Assembly (NCBI GenBank): GCA_028023455.1
Contig: JAQFVV010001079.1
Location: 52,157 to 116,156 of the forward strand
Length of the DNA stretch: 64,000 nt
Origin: Epiperipatus broadwayi
Lineage: Eukaryota; Onychophora; Udeonychophora; Euonychophora; Peripatidae
Direction: 5' to 3'
Every line of letters begins with the position of its first letter. The first letter of the stretch is position 1. Shown here piece by piece: positions 11,318 to 22,708 of this stretch. Position numbers and translations under genes: made by a program. The notes below the pieces were generated by a model. The model saw only the letters and a list, made by a program, of their open reading frames with translations. It was not told where the DNA came from and did no database searches.

Positions 11318-12310
11318 GATCCTCTGTTCTATGCACAATAATATCAACAATAATAATTTGAATTGGAATAAATGCATATCGCATACAAAACAATTTATGT
11401 GTGAGCATGATATTGTTTGCATGAAAGAAGATAAGGGGAACAGGTTTGTTTTGATTAAAGAGGAGGAATTTGCGGATAAAATTTTTATGCAAATTGATAA
11501 ATTAAAGTTCAAAAAGATTGAAAGATTTAATTGTAAGCTTAATAGTGAGAAATTTATTGCTAGTGTTTTATGTAAAGAAAAAGAGAAAGCATTAACAAAA
11601 TTAGAGCATTTTAAAGTTTACCCGTCTGCATCATCCCTTCCTAAAATTTTTGCAAATGTTAAATTACATAAACGAGATAGGCCTTTATGTTTAATGATGG
11701 ATTTTGGTAGTGTACATTATTTTGAAACTTCTGTTTTGATTAATTGTTGGTTGATTGATGCTATAGGTTTTGGTTGTTTACAGTCAATTCATCATTTAAA
11801 TTTATTGATGTTATTAAAGATGCTAAAATTAATTCTAATTTTAAATCGGCAGCGCTGGATGTTATGGAATTGTATGGGTCCATTGATCGTAAGCAGTCAA
11901 TAGATATAGTCAAGTTATCTTTACTTGATAAAGTCTTTCCATCTAATAAAGTTGACTTTATTGTTGGATTTTTGACTTGGCTGGATGAAAATTTAGTGGC
12001 TACATTTAAAGATTCTTGTTTTCAAATGATGAATGGTTGGCCTATGGGACTTCCTCTTAGTGGAATTCTTTCTAGTATAGTTTTGGACCATTTTGAACGT
12101 AGTATTATTCCTACATTTATTAACTCTGTACCAGATATTATCTACACTAGATATGTAGATGATATATTTATTGTGGCTCCTGAAAATATCATTTTGGAGA
12201 TTCAAAGTAGTATTCATGAGGCTACCAGTTTAAATCTTACGATAAATTGGGAAGATGCATTACAGGAAGTGAAATATTTAGATATTATTTGGACTACCGT
12301 ATGTTTGTGA
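11316..12310 (+). pseudogene. PLE-A reverse transcriptase
   Basis: Two overlapping frames make the reverse transcriptase. The first (11316-11903) has CMKEDKGNRFVLI, matching the PLE DKG motif, then LPKIFANVKLHKRDRPL, matching the fingers K-x-H-K block. The second (11774-12310) has SAALDVMELYGSI (motif A), NGWPMGLPLSGILSS (motif B) and YTRYVDDIFIV (YVDD at residues 127-130, motif C). A shift of frame lies near 11750 and another near 12290, where the right arm of the inverted repeat begins. Apart from these breaks, the catalytic residues are intact. Confidence 0.9.
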
Positions 12311-13028
12311 AACCTATTGAAGTTAGGGGTTTAATTCATCCGCATTCATACTCTCCCCAAGTGCACAAATTGGCATCTTTGAATTCATTTTTATATAGAA
12401 ACCACCATCTTTGCAAATTTGAGGCACATAGGAAAGAAAATCTTATTTGTTTTATTGAGGACTTAGTCAAACTTGGACATAAACGTTCAATTATTAACAA
12501 TAGAGTTGTAAAATTTTTACATAATTTGCAGTTTAAACCTGACAAGATTGAAAAACCTCGTATAGTTTTACCATTTATTCATTCTATTGCAAAACAGTTA
12601 ATTAATAAGTTATCTCCAGATTTTCAAGTAATTTTTCATTCACCTCCAAATACGAATAGATTGATTAACAATTCAAAATTTAAAATTGAATCTAACTTAA
12701 CTCAGCATGTGGTTCATAGTGTTTCTTGTCCTCATAAAGATTGTGGTTCTATTTATTATGGTGAAACTAAAACCAATATTTTAAATAGAGTGTCACACAT
12801 AAATATTTATATCATCGTACTAAAACTAAATTTTTGGGAAATTCAGTGTTTGTGGAACATGAAAATAAGGCTGGACACTTATGTCAACCAGTAGAGGCAA
12901 AATTAGTGTGTACAGAGAAGAATGACGTAAAGCGTAAGGTTAAAGAAGCTTGTTTTATAGCTTGTAATCCTAATGCTATTAATAGAAAGGATTCTTGTTT
13001 TAATATTTCTAAAATATGGACTTTATAA
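12247..13028 (+). pseudogene. PLE-A linker and GIY-YIG endonuclease
   Basis: From the thumb region (YRMFVKPIEVRGLIH) the frame runs through the linker to a cysteine-containing segment (SCPHKDCGSIYYGETKTN) that carries the GIY-YIG signature, here Y-Y with Y-G-E. A frameshift near 12800 moves the remaining domain (HENKAGH, then VKRKVKEACFI) to 12834-13028, ending KIWTL. In EN-positive PLEs this nuclease nicks the target so that reverse transcription can be primed. Confidence 0.9.
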
Positions 13029-13142
13029 TATTTATTTATTTATATTGTATTTTATTTATTTATTTAGAGTTAGCTTACATCTTATTTGAAATACGCATTT
13101 TGCTTGTGAATAAGTGTTTATATTTTGTATTTGTTTTGTATT

Positions 13143-13187
13143 GAGCTATGATTATGGAGGCTTAAGTCCCCCGAAAGCGCTCAGCTT
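13143..13187 (+). ncRNA. PLE-A 3' tail hairpin + GAAA motif (hammerhead-like)
   Basis: GAGCTATGATTATGG is followed by a hairpin (GGAGGC-TTAA-GTCCCCC), then GAAA, then AGC-GCTCA-GCT, a potential three-base-pair stem III with U next to it. That order resembles a type I hammerhead (core, stem II, GAAA, stem III, NUH), and PLEs are known to carry hammerheads. The canonical CUGANGA box is not present (CUAUGAUUA instead), so activity is doubtful. Confidence 0.35.
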
Positions 13188-13254
13188 TATTGTTATAATT
13201 TTATATTTAAAGCTTCAGCAACTGTGTTTTATCACAGTTAATTTTTTTTTTAAT

Positions 13255-13268
13255 TTACTTCTCTAATG
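13255..13268 (+). repeat. target-site duplication of PLE-A, right
   Basis: Exact copy of the 14-mer at 10295-10308. Confidence 0.8.
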
Positions 13269-14840
13269 CTAGATGGTGCAAAAAGATATTGTTTAAAATC
13301 CATGTACTACATTTTATTTAGTTTTTATTTTTAAAAATTAAGTTTATAGTTGACCGTTACATTAATGGTACTAAATGGCCAGAGGTCATTGATGATAATC
13401 AGCATGTTTCTGTATCCCAGCATTATTTTTTTTAATTATTATATTCTGATGCAAATAGCAATAATGTTTGTTCATCCAAATTATTGTGTATATGCCTGAT
13501 CTGCAATGGACAACTTTCAAATCAGATTGACTGTTGATTTTATTTTTTGATCATTCATAATGATGGATGATTGTTATTATTCCCCTGTAATGCCGGTGAA
13601 TTTATAATTACTTCTTTGCTGATCTCTCATGCGCACATTTATTATGCTTATTTTATATTTAATTGGATTAACTGGCTTTGATGATAATGATTTTCCATCA
13701 TCCCATATTCATCTCAGAGGTTGTATATATATATATGAAGAACTAGGATATAAATATACACATTCATAGTAATTAATTGTATGTAATATAATGAGATTAA
13801 TACTCCAATTACTGGTTTATTAATAACTGAAATATCCTTAATACAAAGCACAAGATAAAACTTTTGGAAAAAAAACAGACATCTTCTAATCTTTATTTCA
13901 TTTTTGTAAAAACTTATCTGAAGCACTTTAAAAAGAAAGCGTAAATATTTTAAAATCATATTACTATTAAAGCTATTTTGAAATTGTTTTATATTATTTT
14001 AATTGACATTTGTGAAATTTTTAAATTTACACCTTGTCAATACTGACTCAAATATATATATATATATATAAGCATAGCCAATAATGAACATTATATAATA
14101 ATATGTCCGAAAATGTAACGCTAGTTATAGATTTAATATTCTTTGAACTACTACTCTCCTTTTCCCCTCAAGAGGGTTACCCTCAAAATTAAAAAATAAA
14201 ATAATTTAATAAAAAAACCCCCTCCACCCCCCCCAAAAAAAAAAAAATACAATGAGATTAGTACTCTGACCACTGGTTTATTAAGCAAATGAAATACCCT
14301 CAATCCAAAGCACAAGACAGAACTTTTTAGGAAAAAGAATAAACAACTCTCTTTGGCTCAATTTCTTTTATAGAAATGTATTTGCAACACTTTGGGGAAA
14401 AAACAAGAGTATTTTTAAATCAATCTTATATATATATATATATCCATTGTTAACATTCGATATAATTCTAAAGTTCGTTTGTGAAACAAATACAAATATA
14501 TTGTATCAAAAATGTGTTTCTAATATTTATATTTTTGAAGATTATCTTGATCACAAGTCAAATTTATAGATATAATTGACACATTATTTACAAGATTTCT
14601 TATAATAAATATTATAACAAACTCAAATATACTTTAATTTAATGATGTTAACTCTTTATATTTCTTCTATATGGAATGTAAGAAACGTAATAGACAAACT
14701 TGTTATTTGTATGAATTAAATGCAGCTTAGTGTTTCTGAGAACTTATGGCATTGTCATATTCATAGCGAGATGAAATTGGATAATAATGAAGAAATGAAT
14801 ACAATTGTATATAGGTGTCAAAATTTAAATTTATTTTTTT
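13269..14840. other. noncoding DNA with a diverged duplication
   Basis: No gene is seen. A block at about 13790-13965 recurs at about 14250-14420 in the same orientation (landmarks actggtttatta, caaagcacaaga, agcacttt/aacacttt and a closing aaatcat/aaatcaat block). A pyrimidine-rich and homopolymer-rich stretch (C and A runs) lies at 14217-14247, and (TA)n tracts lie at 14052-14070 and 14428-14443. Confidence 0.6.
13790..14420 (+). repeat. direct duplication, units about 460 bases apart
   Basis: Units at about 13790-13965 and 14250-14420 share an ordered series of matching blocks with indels. The homopolymer-rich stretch between them marks the boundary. Function is unknown. Confidence 0.6.
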
Positions 14841-15149
14841 TGTTACTTATTTAAATTAGAGGGTCTATTTTTTGGAGGGAAGGATGAGTCTCTACATTTC
14901 TTTCTGAGCACCAATATTTATACAAAAGAGCCTAAAACAAACCAGAACATAGTTCTATATTTCTTGAGCACTAAAAGGTGATAGAACATCAACTTATCCT
15001 CTACTCTGCAACCATTCATGACATTAAAAGAAATTATTCAAGAAAAAAATCAGGGAGGCTTGCTTTATAGCCAATAACATGAATGTTATCAACCATAAAG
15101 TCTCATCCTTCCCTCTCAAAAATGGATGCTCTAATTTAAATTAGTAACA
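14841..15149. mobile_element. MITE-like element with ~50-bp terminal inverted repeats
   Basis: The left end (14841-14892) and the reverse complement of the right end (15097-15149) match over about 50 bases. They start TGTTACT and include ATTTAAATTAGAG and GAGGGAAGGATGAG, with about four substitutions or small indels. The roughly 200-base interior is noncoding. Small size, terminal inverted repeats and no transposase are the hallmarks of a MITE. No clear target-site duplication was found, so the superfamily is unassigned. Confidence 0.65.
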
Positions 15150-15769
15150 CTGAATTTAAAAAAAAATCTCATCAACTATATACCAGTACACTCATCTCTC
15201 AATTATTATCCAACTTCTCCTTGATATCAATACGAAACCCTAAGTGATATTTAATTTATAGAAATAATAAACTTCTCAGTAGTTGCATAATTTAATATTA
15301 ACACTCCATCCTGACTGCAAGAAATATCAAAGAAATGTTTTTCACATGGGATAAAGAATAATAGTAATATAATATTAGGATATGTTCATAAGTTTTGAGA
15401 AAAATCCATCTATAATAAGGATAAAGGTGATAAAATGCAATTCTCACAAGATTGTTCATATATAATAATTAATAACATATTTATTTTTATAATACCATTA
15501 TAATCAGGAATTTACATAATAAGAATATTATATGTTCTTAATGCAATGCTTTCTTTTTTATAGTGTCTCAATTATATAAATATCATGTTCAAGATCATAA
15601 AAATAAAGAGCATGTTATTTTCAGATATGAACTTTTAAATTAGGAATAAATAAAATATCTGGTCAAATAACAAATTCAAGCTTCAATTATCCATATATTT
15701 GACCATATTTAAATAATAAATTCTTCCAATTTTCTGTAGAAATGTAATTATAAATATATGTTTGCATTT
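15150..15769. other. noncoding DNA, nothing recognised
   Basis: AT-rich single-copy-looking sequence without a reading frame or structure that I can support. Confidence 0.5.
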
Positions 15770-15900
15770 TAATTGGAATCTAATGTTTGAATATCCTAGC
15801 ACCTCACTGAGGAAGCCAATAGCAGAAATGGTCCAGGGTTGGGGATATTCTGCAAAGTTTGTTAAGAGCTTATTTGTGAGTTCTATATATAACATTGTCA
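15770..15900 (+). ncRNA. candidate decayed type I hammerhead ribozyme, copy 1
   Basis: Read on +: outer stem I GAATATCC (15789-15796), internal loop, inner strand ACCTCA (15801-15806), core CTGAGGA (15807-15813, fits CUGANGA), stem II GC-CAATA-GC, GAAA (15825-15828), GTC (15831-15833), then 3' stem I ending GGATATTC (15843-15850). The GAATATCC and GGATATTC arms pair perfectly. The inner stem I is partly mispaired in this copy. The flanks match the 38.1 kb copy over about 125 bases, so it is a dispersed element. A hammerhead cleaves its own RNA at the GUC. The host element may be a PLE terminal repeat or a retrozyme-like unit. Confidence 0.55.
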
Positions 15901-18900
15901 ATATTTCTACAATTGAATAATTAAATAATACATTTTTCAATGACATTAATTTGTTTTTTAAAAACCCTTGTATTGGCTACAGATAATATTGTTAATTAGC
16001 ACAATTATCTCCTAATCTTTCACCTAAATATTTCCTTTAAAACCTATGAATAAGTGTTATATACACCTGATCATAAAATTCATTAACAAATATAAAACAT
16101 AGGATAAATTATTTTTATATTAAGCATAGATAAAATATTATTTCGTCTGAAAAAATAAAAAAAATATCTATTTTTTATTATTATTCTTTGTTTTGATTTA
16201 AAATAAATTAATTTCACAATAAACCTTTAAAACATATGATTTGTTCAATGGGAAATGAAATTTACATCTATATTATCATGCAAATACAAATATTAACATT
16301 ACATCTATAATATAAAAATTCAAAAAATGAAATATACATCCTTCTATTGTATAAATAATACCAAAGGCTGATCTGTGAATGTAATACAATTGTACACATA
16401 GCGTCATATAAAAATAAATGCTTATTTACTTATAATTAAGTTTCAGTTAGAGTGACATTTAGTAAATTCTAGACAATTTCACCGACGTCATTCATCCAAA
16501 CATCGTAAATAGTAATTTAAAGTGAGAATTCTACTCTCACGCTTTCCTCAACAGTACTTCAGATTTGCTCATATAAAAGAATCTGAGTCATAGGAATAAG
16601 TGGATTCCTTTTATTCCTGCATAAATACTATATCTTGTATTGTAGAGGGAAGTATTCATTTATTATTTAACACTCGCAAAAGACGCATGCACAATTAGCT
16701 TGAAAGGCTGATCTTTGAATGTAATACAATTGTACACATAGTGTCATATAAAAATAAAAATAAATGCTTATTTACTTACTATGAATAACTAAATTTTCTA
16801 AATAACAAGTAATCATTCATTTATTATGACAACCTATTTTTAATCACTGCATCAATGAACAGGAAAAAAAGTTGTAGTCAATTAAAATATGCAAAATTCT
16901 GCATTGATAGTTATATTTATTTTTTATAAATATTTTAGAAAACAGTTATGTGCAAGGAAAGGCTTGGATTTCTGATGATGGCCAGAGATTGATTTCATAT
17001 AACTTCTACTGCTATATATTCAGAATAAATATACCATTTATACAATTCAATATTTACATTTACCATTGACATTAGAAATAAATAAACATAATATTAAAAA
17101 TATTTTCTTTCACTTCTTTTTATATAAACCTGTATTTATTTTACACAAATCATATAATTTTTACACAAATAATTTATGAGTTTAAACCATATTTTGCAAT
17201 CATTATCAAGGCTGCATGTGTCCTAATGTATTTGAAAAAATAAATTTAAACAAAATGTAAATATGATAATTTACAGTACATAAATATTTGATAGTAATCA
17301 TAAAATATGGAAACAAAAATTCTTGTGTAAAAGTGATATGATTTGTATAAAATAAATGCAAGTTGTTAAAGAAAAAAAATTTTAAAAAAATTTGTAATGA
17401 TATTTATTAATGTATGAATCTTGTGGCAGGGAAAAATTACTGTACATTTTTTTTATTAATTAATCAATGAAGACAATAATTTTAATATTATGATATTGGA
17501 GTTGAGATTAATTATTTAAAAAATATTGCTTTAAGTAAAATAATTTATTTAATATAATAAGAAAATGAAAATATTTTGCTTGGAAATAAAATCAGTAGTT
17601 TTATTTAAGAAATAAAATGCATTTTTTTTTTATTTCTTTGAAAATATAAATTTGATGAGTGTAACAAATTAAACATACTTTTTCAGGCCATGTAAAATAA
17701 AATACATTTTCTTATTTATTTTAAAGCAATTATTTTAATATTCATAATATTATTTGTTTTTTATACTTTTCAAGGATGTCCAATGTATTTATACACCTAA
17801 TAAGTTTATGATTGGTTGTGGTAATGATCATACTTTCTTCATGAACCATTCAGTTTTGAATTAGTATGAAAGAGGATTATACTGCAATAATTCTTATTAA
17901 TATTAAAATGGAAAAAGTTATGTATTTGTTATATAAAACAAAGTTTTCAATGAATTATGTATCTTTTATATACAACAAATGGAATTCTGTATTTGAAATA
18001 CACATAAGACATGCAAAAAAATAATGCCAACTTATTTTATTAAAGTGACATACCTCATGCAGAAAAGAAGAGAAATCCAAGAAAGTAATCAAACTATGTG
18101 GTATGATGTTTATATCACTTTTAAAAATCTCAAAATAAACTGTTATAATTCTATAATAATAAAATAATACAAACTTTTGGTAAATAATTAGCTAACGAAT
18201 TAGAGAGCAAATGTGCAACAAATATTTGATGTTTCAAAAGTAATTTGTTCAAGTATGATGTAACTGTATTCATTAAAATTGAGATATAATCTTTAAAGCA
18301 AAGTGTTTTATTACAAGACTGTAATTTCTTCGAAATGCTATTATAAGTAAGCTTTAACAGGTTTGGCTTGAAATGTGCAGAAAAAAATTAATAAATTGTG
18401 ATCTCATAATAAAAATATCTATTCTTTAAAATAAAAAAATACAACATCAAAATTTTTTTTTCTAATATTGGATGGTTGATTCAGTAAATACTTTAGAACT
18501 GAAGAAATATTTTCATGATGCAGTGATAGACATTCTTTTGATATTTTTATAATTTTGATTCAAATCCAGGCTAAGCAAGTTTTGAAATCTTTTGAAGATT
18601 CAATCATGTTTAGTACTTTTTAAGTGTTCATTACACTTTCAATCAAGTTAACCATCCATAAAAGTTAGAAATGGATATGTAGGTATGTTAGACAGAGATT
18701 AAAACAAACATGAAAAATTCTATTAACATTTAGCATTTGAAAAGTCTGACAAGTAATATTTTCTTCATTGTTTATTTATTAAAAAAACCATTGGAGATTC
18801 TTTCACTTTACAGCAGAATTTGTAAAGATTAATCATTTTTTCTTACCCATATTACAATGATATTCCCAAATATGATTATTAAATTTATATTTACTTAAAA

Positions 18901-19968
18901 CACTTTCAATAATTGCCATTTTCATTTTTATATTAGTCAGTATTGCATTTTTGAAAAATAATTTAGATGTGAATAAATAAATCAGTGATTATTTATTTAT
19001 AAATGATGTTTATTTATTGAGCATATAATTTGTTTAATAACTCATTTGTATATAAAATGAAAACAGATTTTAATGAATTTATCTCCTACTTCTATGAAAA
19101 CTTTTTTTTTATTAAACACACTTCCTCATGCTTATTTAGTTCAAGTGGAAACAAGTAAATCATTTTTGTAATTTTATTTAGTCAATGTAAACTACAGCAG
19201 AATTACAGAATTGTTCATATATTTTGTTTCATACTGGCAAGTATTTTTGAGGTTCCAAAAGACAAGTTAAGTTTTATTAGACAATATTTGTAATAATTAT
19301 ATTTGTTTCTCTATTCATCAAAATTATAAGTCTGTGTATATTCATATTTTTATTTAGATACCCATTTGATTTATTAATTTGCTTGAATATAGTATTTTGA
19401 TTATTATTAATTGCTTTCATTTATGTTAGAATCTCTGTTTTCAAGTTTGTTTGTAAAGTACTGTAATCACTGTTATTATTAAAGTTAAAACAATTTTGAA
19501 AATTAAGGTCTAAACTTAAATTTAATAGAATTGTTTCAATTTTTGGCATAAAAAAGAGATACCAGGCAAAGTAATATTGTACTACAATATGTTAGGTAGA
19601 TGAGCAAGTTTTTTTGATATTGAACAGTGAGTGAGAAATTTTTGAATATTTTGATATCAGATTTAAAATTGTATTTAAAACTTTAATATGTTTTAAATAA
19701 GATTCACAAGAGGGTGATATAGAGATTTTTGGGGGTTCAATATAAAGTTATAACATTTTTAATTTAAGGCTTAATATATTTAAATTAAATATAATATGTT
19801 GAAATTTTGTATATTTTTAAAATTCATTACCAAAGTGACAGGGAACTATAATATTTTAGATAGGTGACCAGTTTCTTAGATAGGGAATGATAAGTGTGAA
19901 AGTTGTGAAAATTTTGATATCAAATTTAAAAATTGTTCTTAGTACATCAATATGTTTTAAATAAATGG
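15901..19968. other. noncoding DNA with two local duplications
   Basis: No gene was recognised. A 70-base block is duplicated at 16364-16432 and 16703-16779. Diverged tandem copies occur at about 19570-19700 and 19845-19970. The remainder is long AT-rich sequence with short open frames typical of chance. Confidence 0.6.
16364..16779 (+). repeat. direct repeat pair flanking a 270-base segment
   Basis: aaaggctgatctKtgaatgt and the following taatacaattgtacacata, gtcatataaaaataaa and tgcttatttactta occur at 16364-16432 and 16703-16779 with only two substitutions and one 6-base indel. The segment between them is unrelated. This could be a tandem duplication or direct terminal repeats of a small element. 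Confidence 0.7.

Positions 19969-19970
<2 letters not shown>
19570..19970 (+). repeat. diverged tandem duplication beside the PLE-B tail
   Basis: Copies at about 19570-19700 and 19845-19970 share attttgatatcaRattt, aaaattgt and caatatgttttaaataa in order. The second copy runs directly into the PLE-B 3' tail at 19970. Confidence 0.55.
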
Positions 19971-20439
<469 letters not shown>

Positions 20440-20469
20440 GAGATGGAAAATCCACCCTTTCTTTTTGAA

Positions 20470-20898
20470 GTGCCAGTATAGTTTTAAAAAAATCTCTTTG
20501 ATTTAGTTTTTACTTAAGAATTTGTAAATAGGTTGTTATTGTTGTTAATTGTTTTTATTTAGTTCATTTTTATTTATTTATTGTGATATGTGCTTTGTTT
20601 TATGATGATGAGATTTTAATAGCAATGGATATATATATATATAAATTTGTGAGTATGTATGTTTAAAAATAATTATCAACAGTAGTATTTAAATTGCTAA
20701 TTATAATTAGATTGTACTTTTTTTTTAAATTATAAAAGATGTAATGATATTATTCTGGTTGTTTATTTATTTGTTTTGTAGATTATAAAATAAATTTTTC
20801 AATGTAATATATATATATTTATTGACATTTTTTTTTGTTTTGTTATTTTAAAAAATATTTTAAAATCAACAGTATTAAAGTTTTTAGATTAGCGTGTG
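20470..20898 (+). repeat. dispersed repeat, copy 2 (first copy at 3.4 kb)
   Basis: Aligns to 3384-3858 in the same orientation; see that entry for the shared landmarks. Its position after a PLE-B tail suggests that the repeat belongs to PLE terminal sequence, but the PLE-B tails at 29.4 and 52.2 kb are not followed by it. Confidence 0.6.
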
Positions 20899-21113
20899 AG
20901 TTATAACAACAGGACAAAGATTACTATGGAAACCCAGAACAGAATCGCCATTATTAATTAATAAAACAGAAAAAAAAGAAGTCATAGCTTTATTTTGTCC
21001 ATTCCCAAATTCTTCTTTTGGATCTATAATAATTCCTGGATCAGGAAAATATCAAAATGTTTGGCTAAAGTGAATTTTACTATCCAGGAGTTTTTGAACC
21101 CTCTTTCCTGATT

Positions 21114-21125
21114 TATTTCATTATT
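21114..21125 (+). repeat. target-site duplication of the RTE LINE, left
   Basis: tatttcattatt is repeated exactly at 24076-24087. The AT-rich, microsatellite-like context leaves some chance of coincidence. Confidence 0.6.
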
Positions 21126-21182
21126 CATCATTATCATCATCAACAATTATCAATCAACTGCAGGATGAAGGTCTCTCCAAGA

Positions 21183-21928
21183 TTAATCCATATTTTCTGC
21201 TCTTCTCCACATCACCCCTGCACACTTTCTTATTTCATCCATCCATCTCACATGTGGTCTCTTTCTGGGTCTTTTACAATCTCTTGGAATCCAATTTAAA
21301 ATTTCAATTGTCCATCTATTATCATCTTTTCTAGCAATATGTCCAGCCCAACTCCACTTTAATCTTTTAATTTTTTCAATGAGGTCAATAACACCTGTTT
21401 GTTCTCTTACCCATACATTGCGTTTTTGATCTCTTCTTGTTACTCCCAACATGCATCTCTCCATACTTCTTTGAGTGGTCTGAAGTCTCTGTATTGCTCT
21501 TCTATTAAGTGTCCAAGTCTCAGATCCATAAGTAAGAAATGGTAAACACATTTGTTAAAAACCTTCCTTTTCAAACACATAGGCATATTTCCTTTTAGTA
21601 TCAAGTTATTTGTACCAAAAGCACTCCAATCAAGTTTAATTCTATGATTAATTTCTTCCATTATGTTTCCATCTGTATTAATAATCTGACCAAGGTATTT
21701 GTAACTGTTAACTTCTTTTAATTCATCATAATCAATCTTTATTTTCATATTTTGAGCAAATCGATTAAACATTACTTTAGTCTTTTTAACATTTATCTTT
21801 AGTCCTACTTTCCTACTTTCATCTGATAATTCCTGCAACATATCCTGCAGCTCTGAAGCATTATTTGCAAAAACAACTACATCATCTGCGAAATCTAAAT
21901 GACTTAAATAATCTCCATTTACTTTCAC
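21183..21928 (-). pseudogene. RTE LINE reverse transcriptase C-terminal part
   Basis: The frame 21928-21440 opens with LDFADDVVVFANN (FADD at residues 13-16, the catalytic motif C), then INVKKTKVMFN (motif D) and YLGQIINTDGN (motif E). A frameshift near 21545 passes to 21551-21183, with LTYGSETWTLNRR, LGVTRRDQKRN, IKRLKWSWAGHIARKDDNRW and RPRKRPHVRWMDEIRK. These make up the conserved RTE C-terminus. It is separated from the upstream part of reverse transcriptase by one in-frame stop at 21965-21967. Confidence 0.9.
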
Positions 21929-21964
21929 TCCTTTAGTTTTCCATTTAAATCCACAAAATACTTC

Positions 21965-22708
21965 TTACAGCACTGCTGTAAAAAGTTTTGGAGATATGGA
22001 GTCACCTTGTCTTACACTTTTCTCAATGTTGACTTTCCCAGTATCATTATATAATCTAATTGTTGCTGTTGCATTTTTATAAATATTCTTCAAAATATGA
22101 CAATATCCTGGATCTATACCTTGATGATTCAATGGTTTAATCACTGAAGAAATGTTTATAGAATCAAACGCCTTTTCATAATCTACAAATCCAAAACATA
22201 ATGACAACTCATATTCATTCATCCTTTCTATAACTTCTCTCAACACCTGGATATGATCTACTGTACTAAAACCACTTTTAAATCCAGCTTGTTCTCTTGG
22301 TTGGTGGAAATCCAATGTTCTCTGTAGATGAGTTGTAATTATCTTGGTAAAAATTTTATATAAAACTGATAAAAGGCTGATAGGTCTGTAATTTCTAATA
22401 TCTTCTTTATCATCTTTTTTAAATATTAATATTATTACTGCATTCTTCCAATCATCCGGTACATCTTTATCATTTAGACATTTGGTATATAACTTTGCTA
22501 AAAAAATTTCTATTTCTTCACTTGCTTCTTTTAATATATCAATTATAATTCCATCATTACATGAAGCCCTTCCTTTCTTCATACATTTAATTGCATATCT
22601 CACTTTTTCATTTAAAATTCTGGGCAATTCGAAAGATGTAATAGATATAGGAGGTACTTGTTCTTTATTACTATATAATTCTTGATAAAAATCTTCTACA
22701 AATTTCAT
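21965..22708 (-). pseudogene. RTE LINE reverse transcriptase N-terminal part
   Basis: The 247-residue frame contains WKNAVIILIFKKDDKEDIRNYRPISLL (motifs 0-1, the second half being YRPISLLSVLYKI), FKSGFSTVDHIQVL, GFVDYEKAFDSI (motif A, catalytic Asp) and VRQGDSISPKLFTAVL (motif B). The upstream MKFVEDFYQELYS block is the usual entry into reverse transcriptase. A frameshift at 22705-22708 separates it from the endonuclease linker. The single TAA ending the frame replaces a coding residue before the FADD segment. Confidence 0.92.

Larger units (their letters stand above)
10309..13254 (+). mobile_element. PLE-A: Penelope-like element, head-to-head inverted composite
   Basis: The element lies between two copies of the 14-mer ttacttctctaatg (10295-10308 and 13255-13268), read as a target-site duplication. 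Its left part (about 10346-11317) is a near-identical inverted copy of its right part (12287-13256). The 970 bases between are single copy and continuous with the right arm. Together the middle and right arm encode PLE-type reverse transcriptase followed by a GIY-YIG endonuclease, the canonical Penelope domain order. Partial inverted copies joined 5' to 5' are known for Penelope elements. The reverse transcriptase N-terminus is missing. Confidence 0.9.

Noticed and set aside
15683-15946. 87-codon minus-strand frame
   Set aside because: It runs through the hammerhead-like repeat in the antisense direction. The second copy at 38.1 kb does not preserve the frame.
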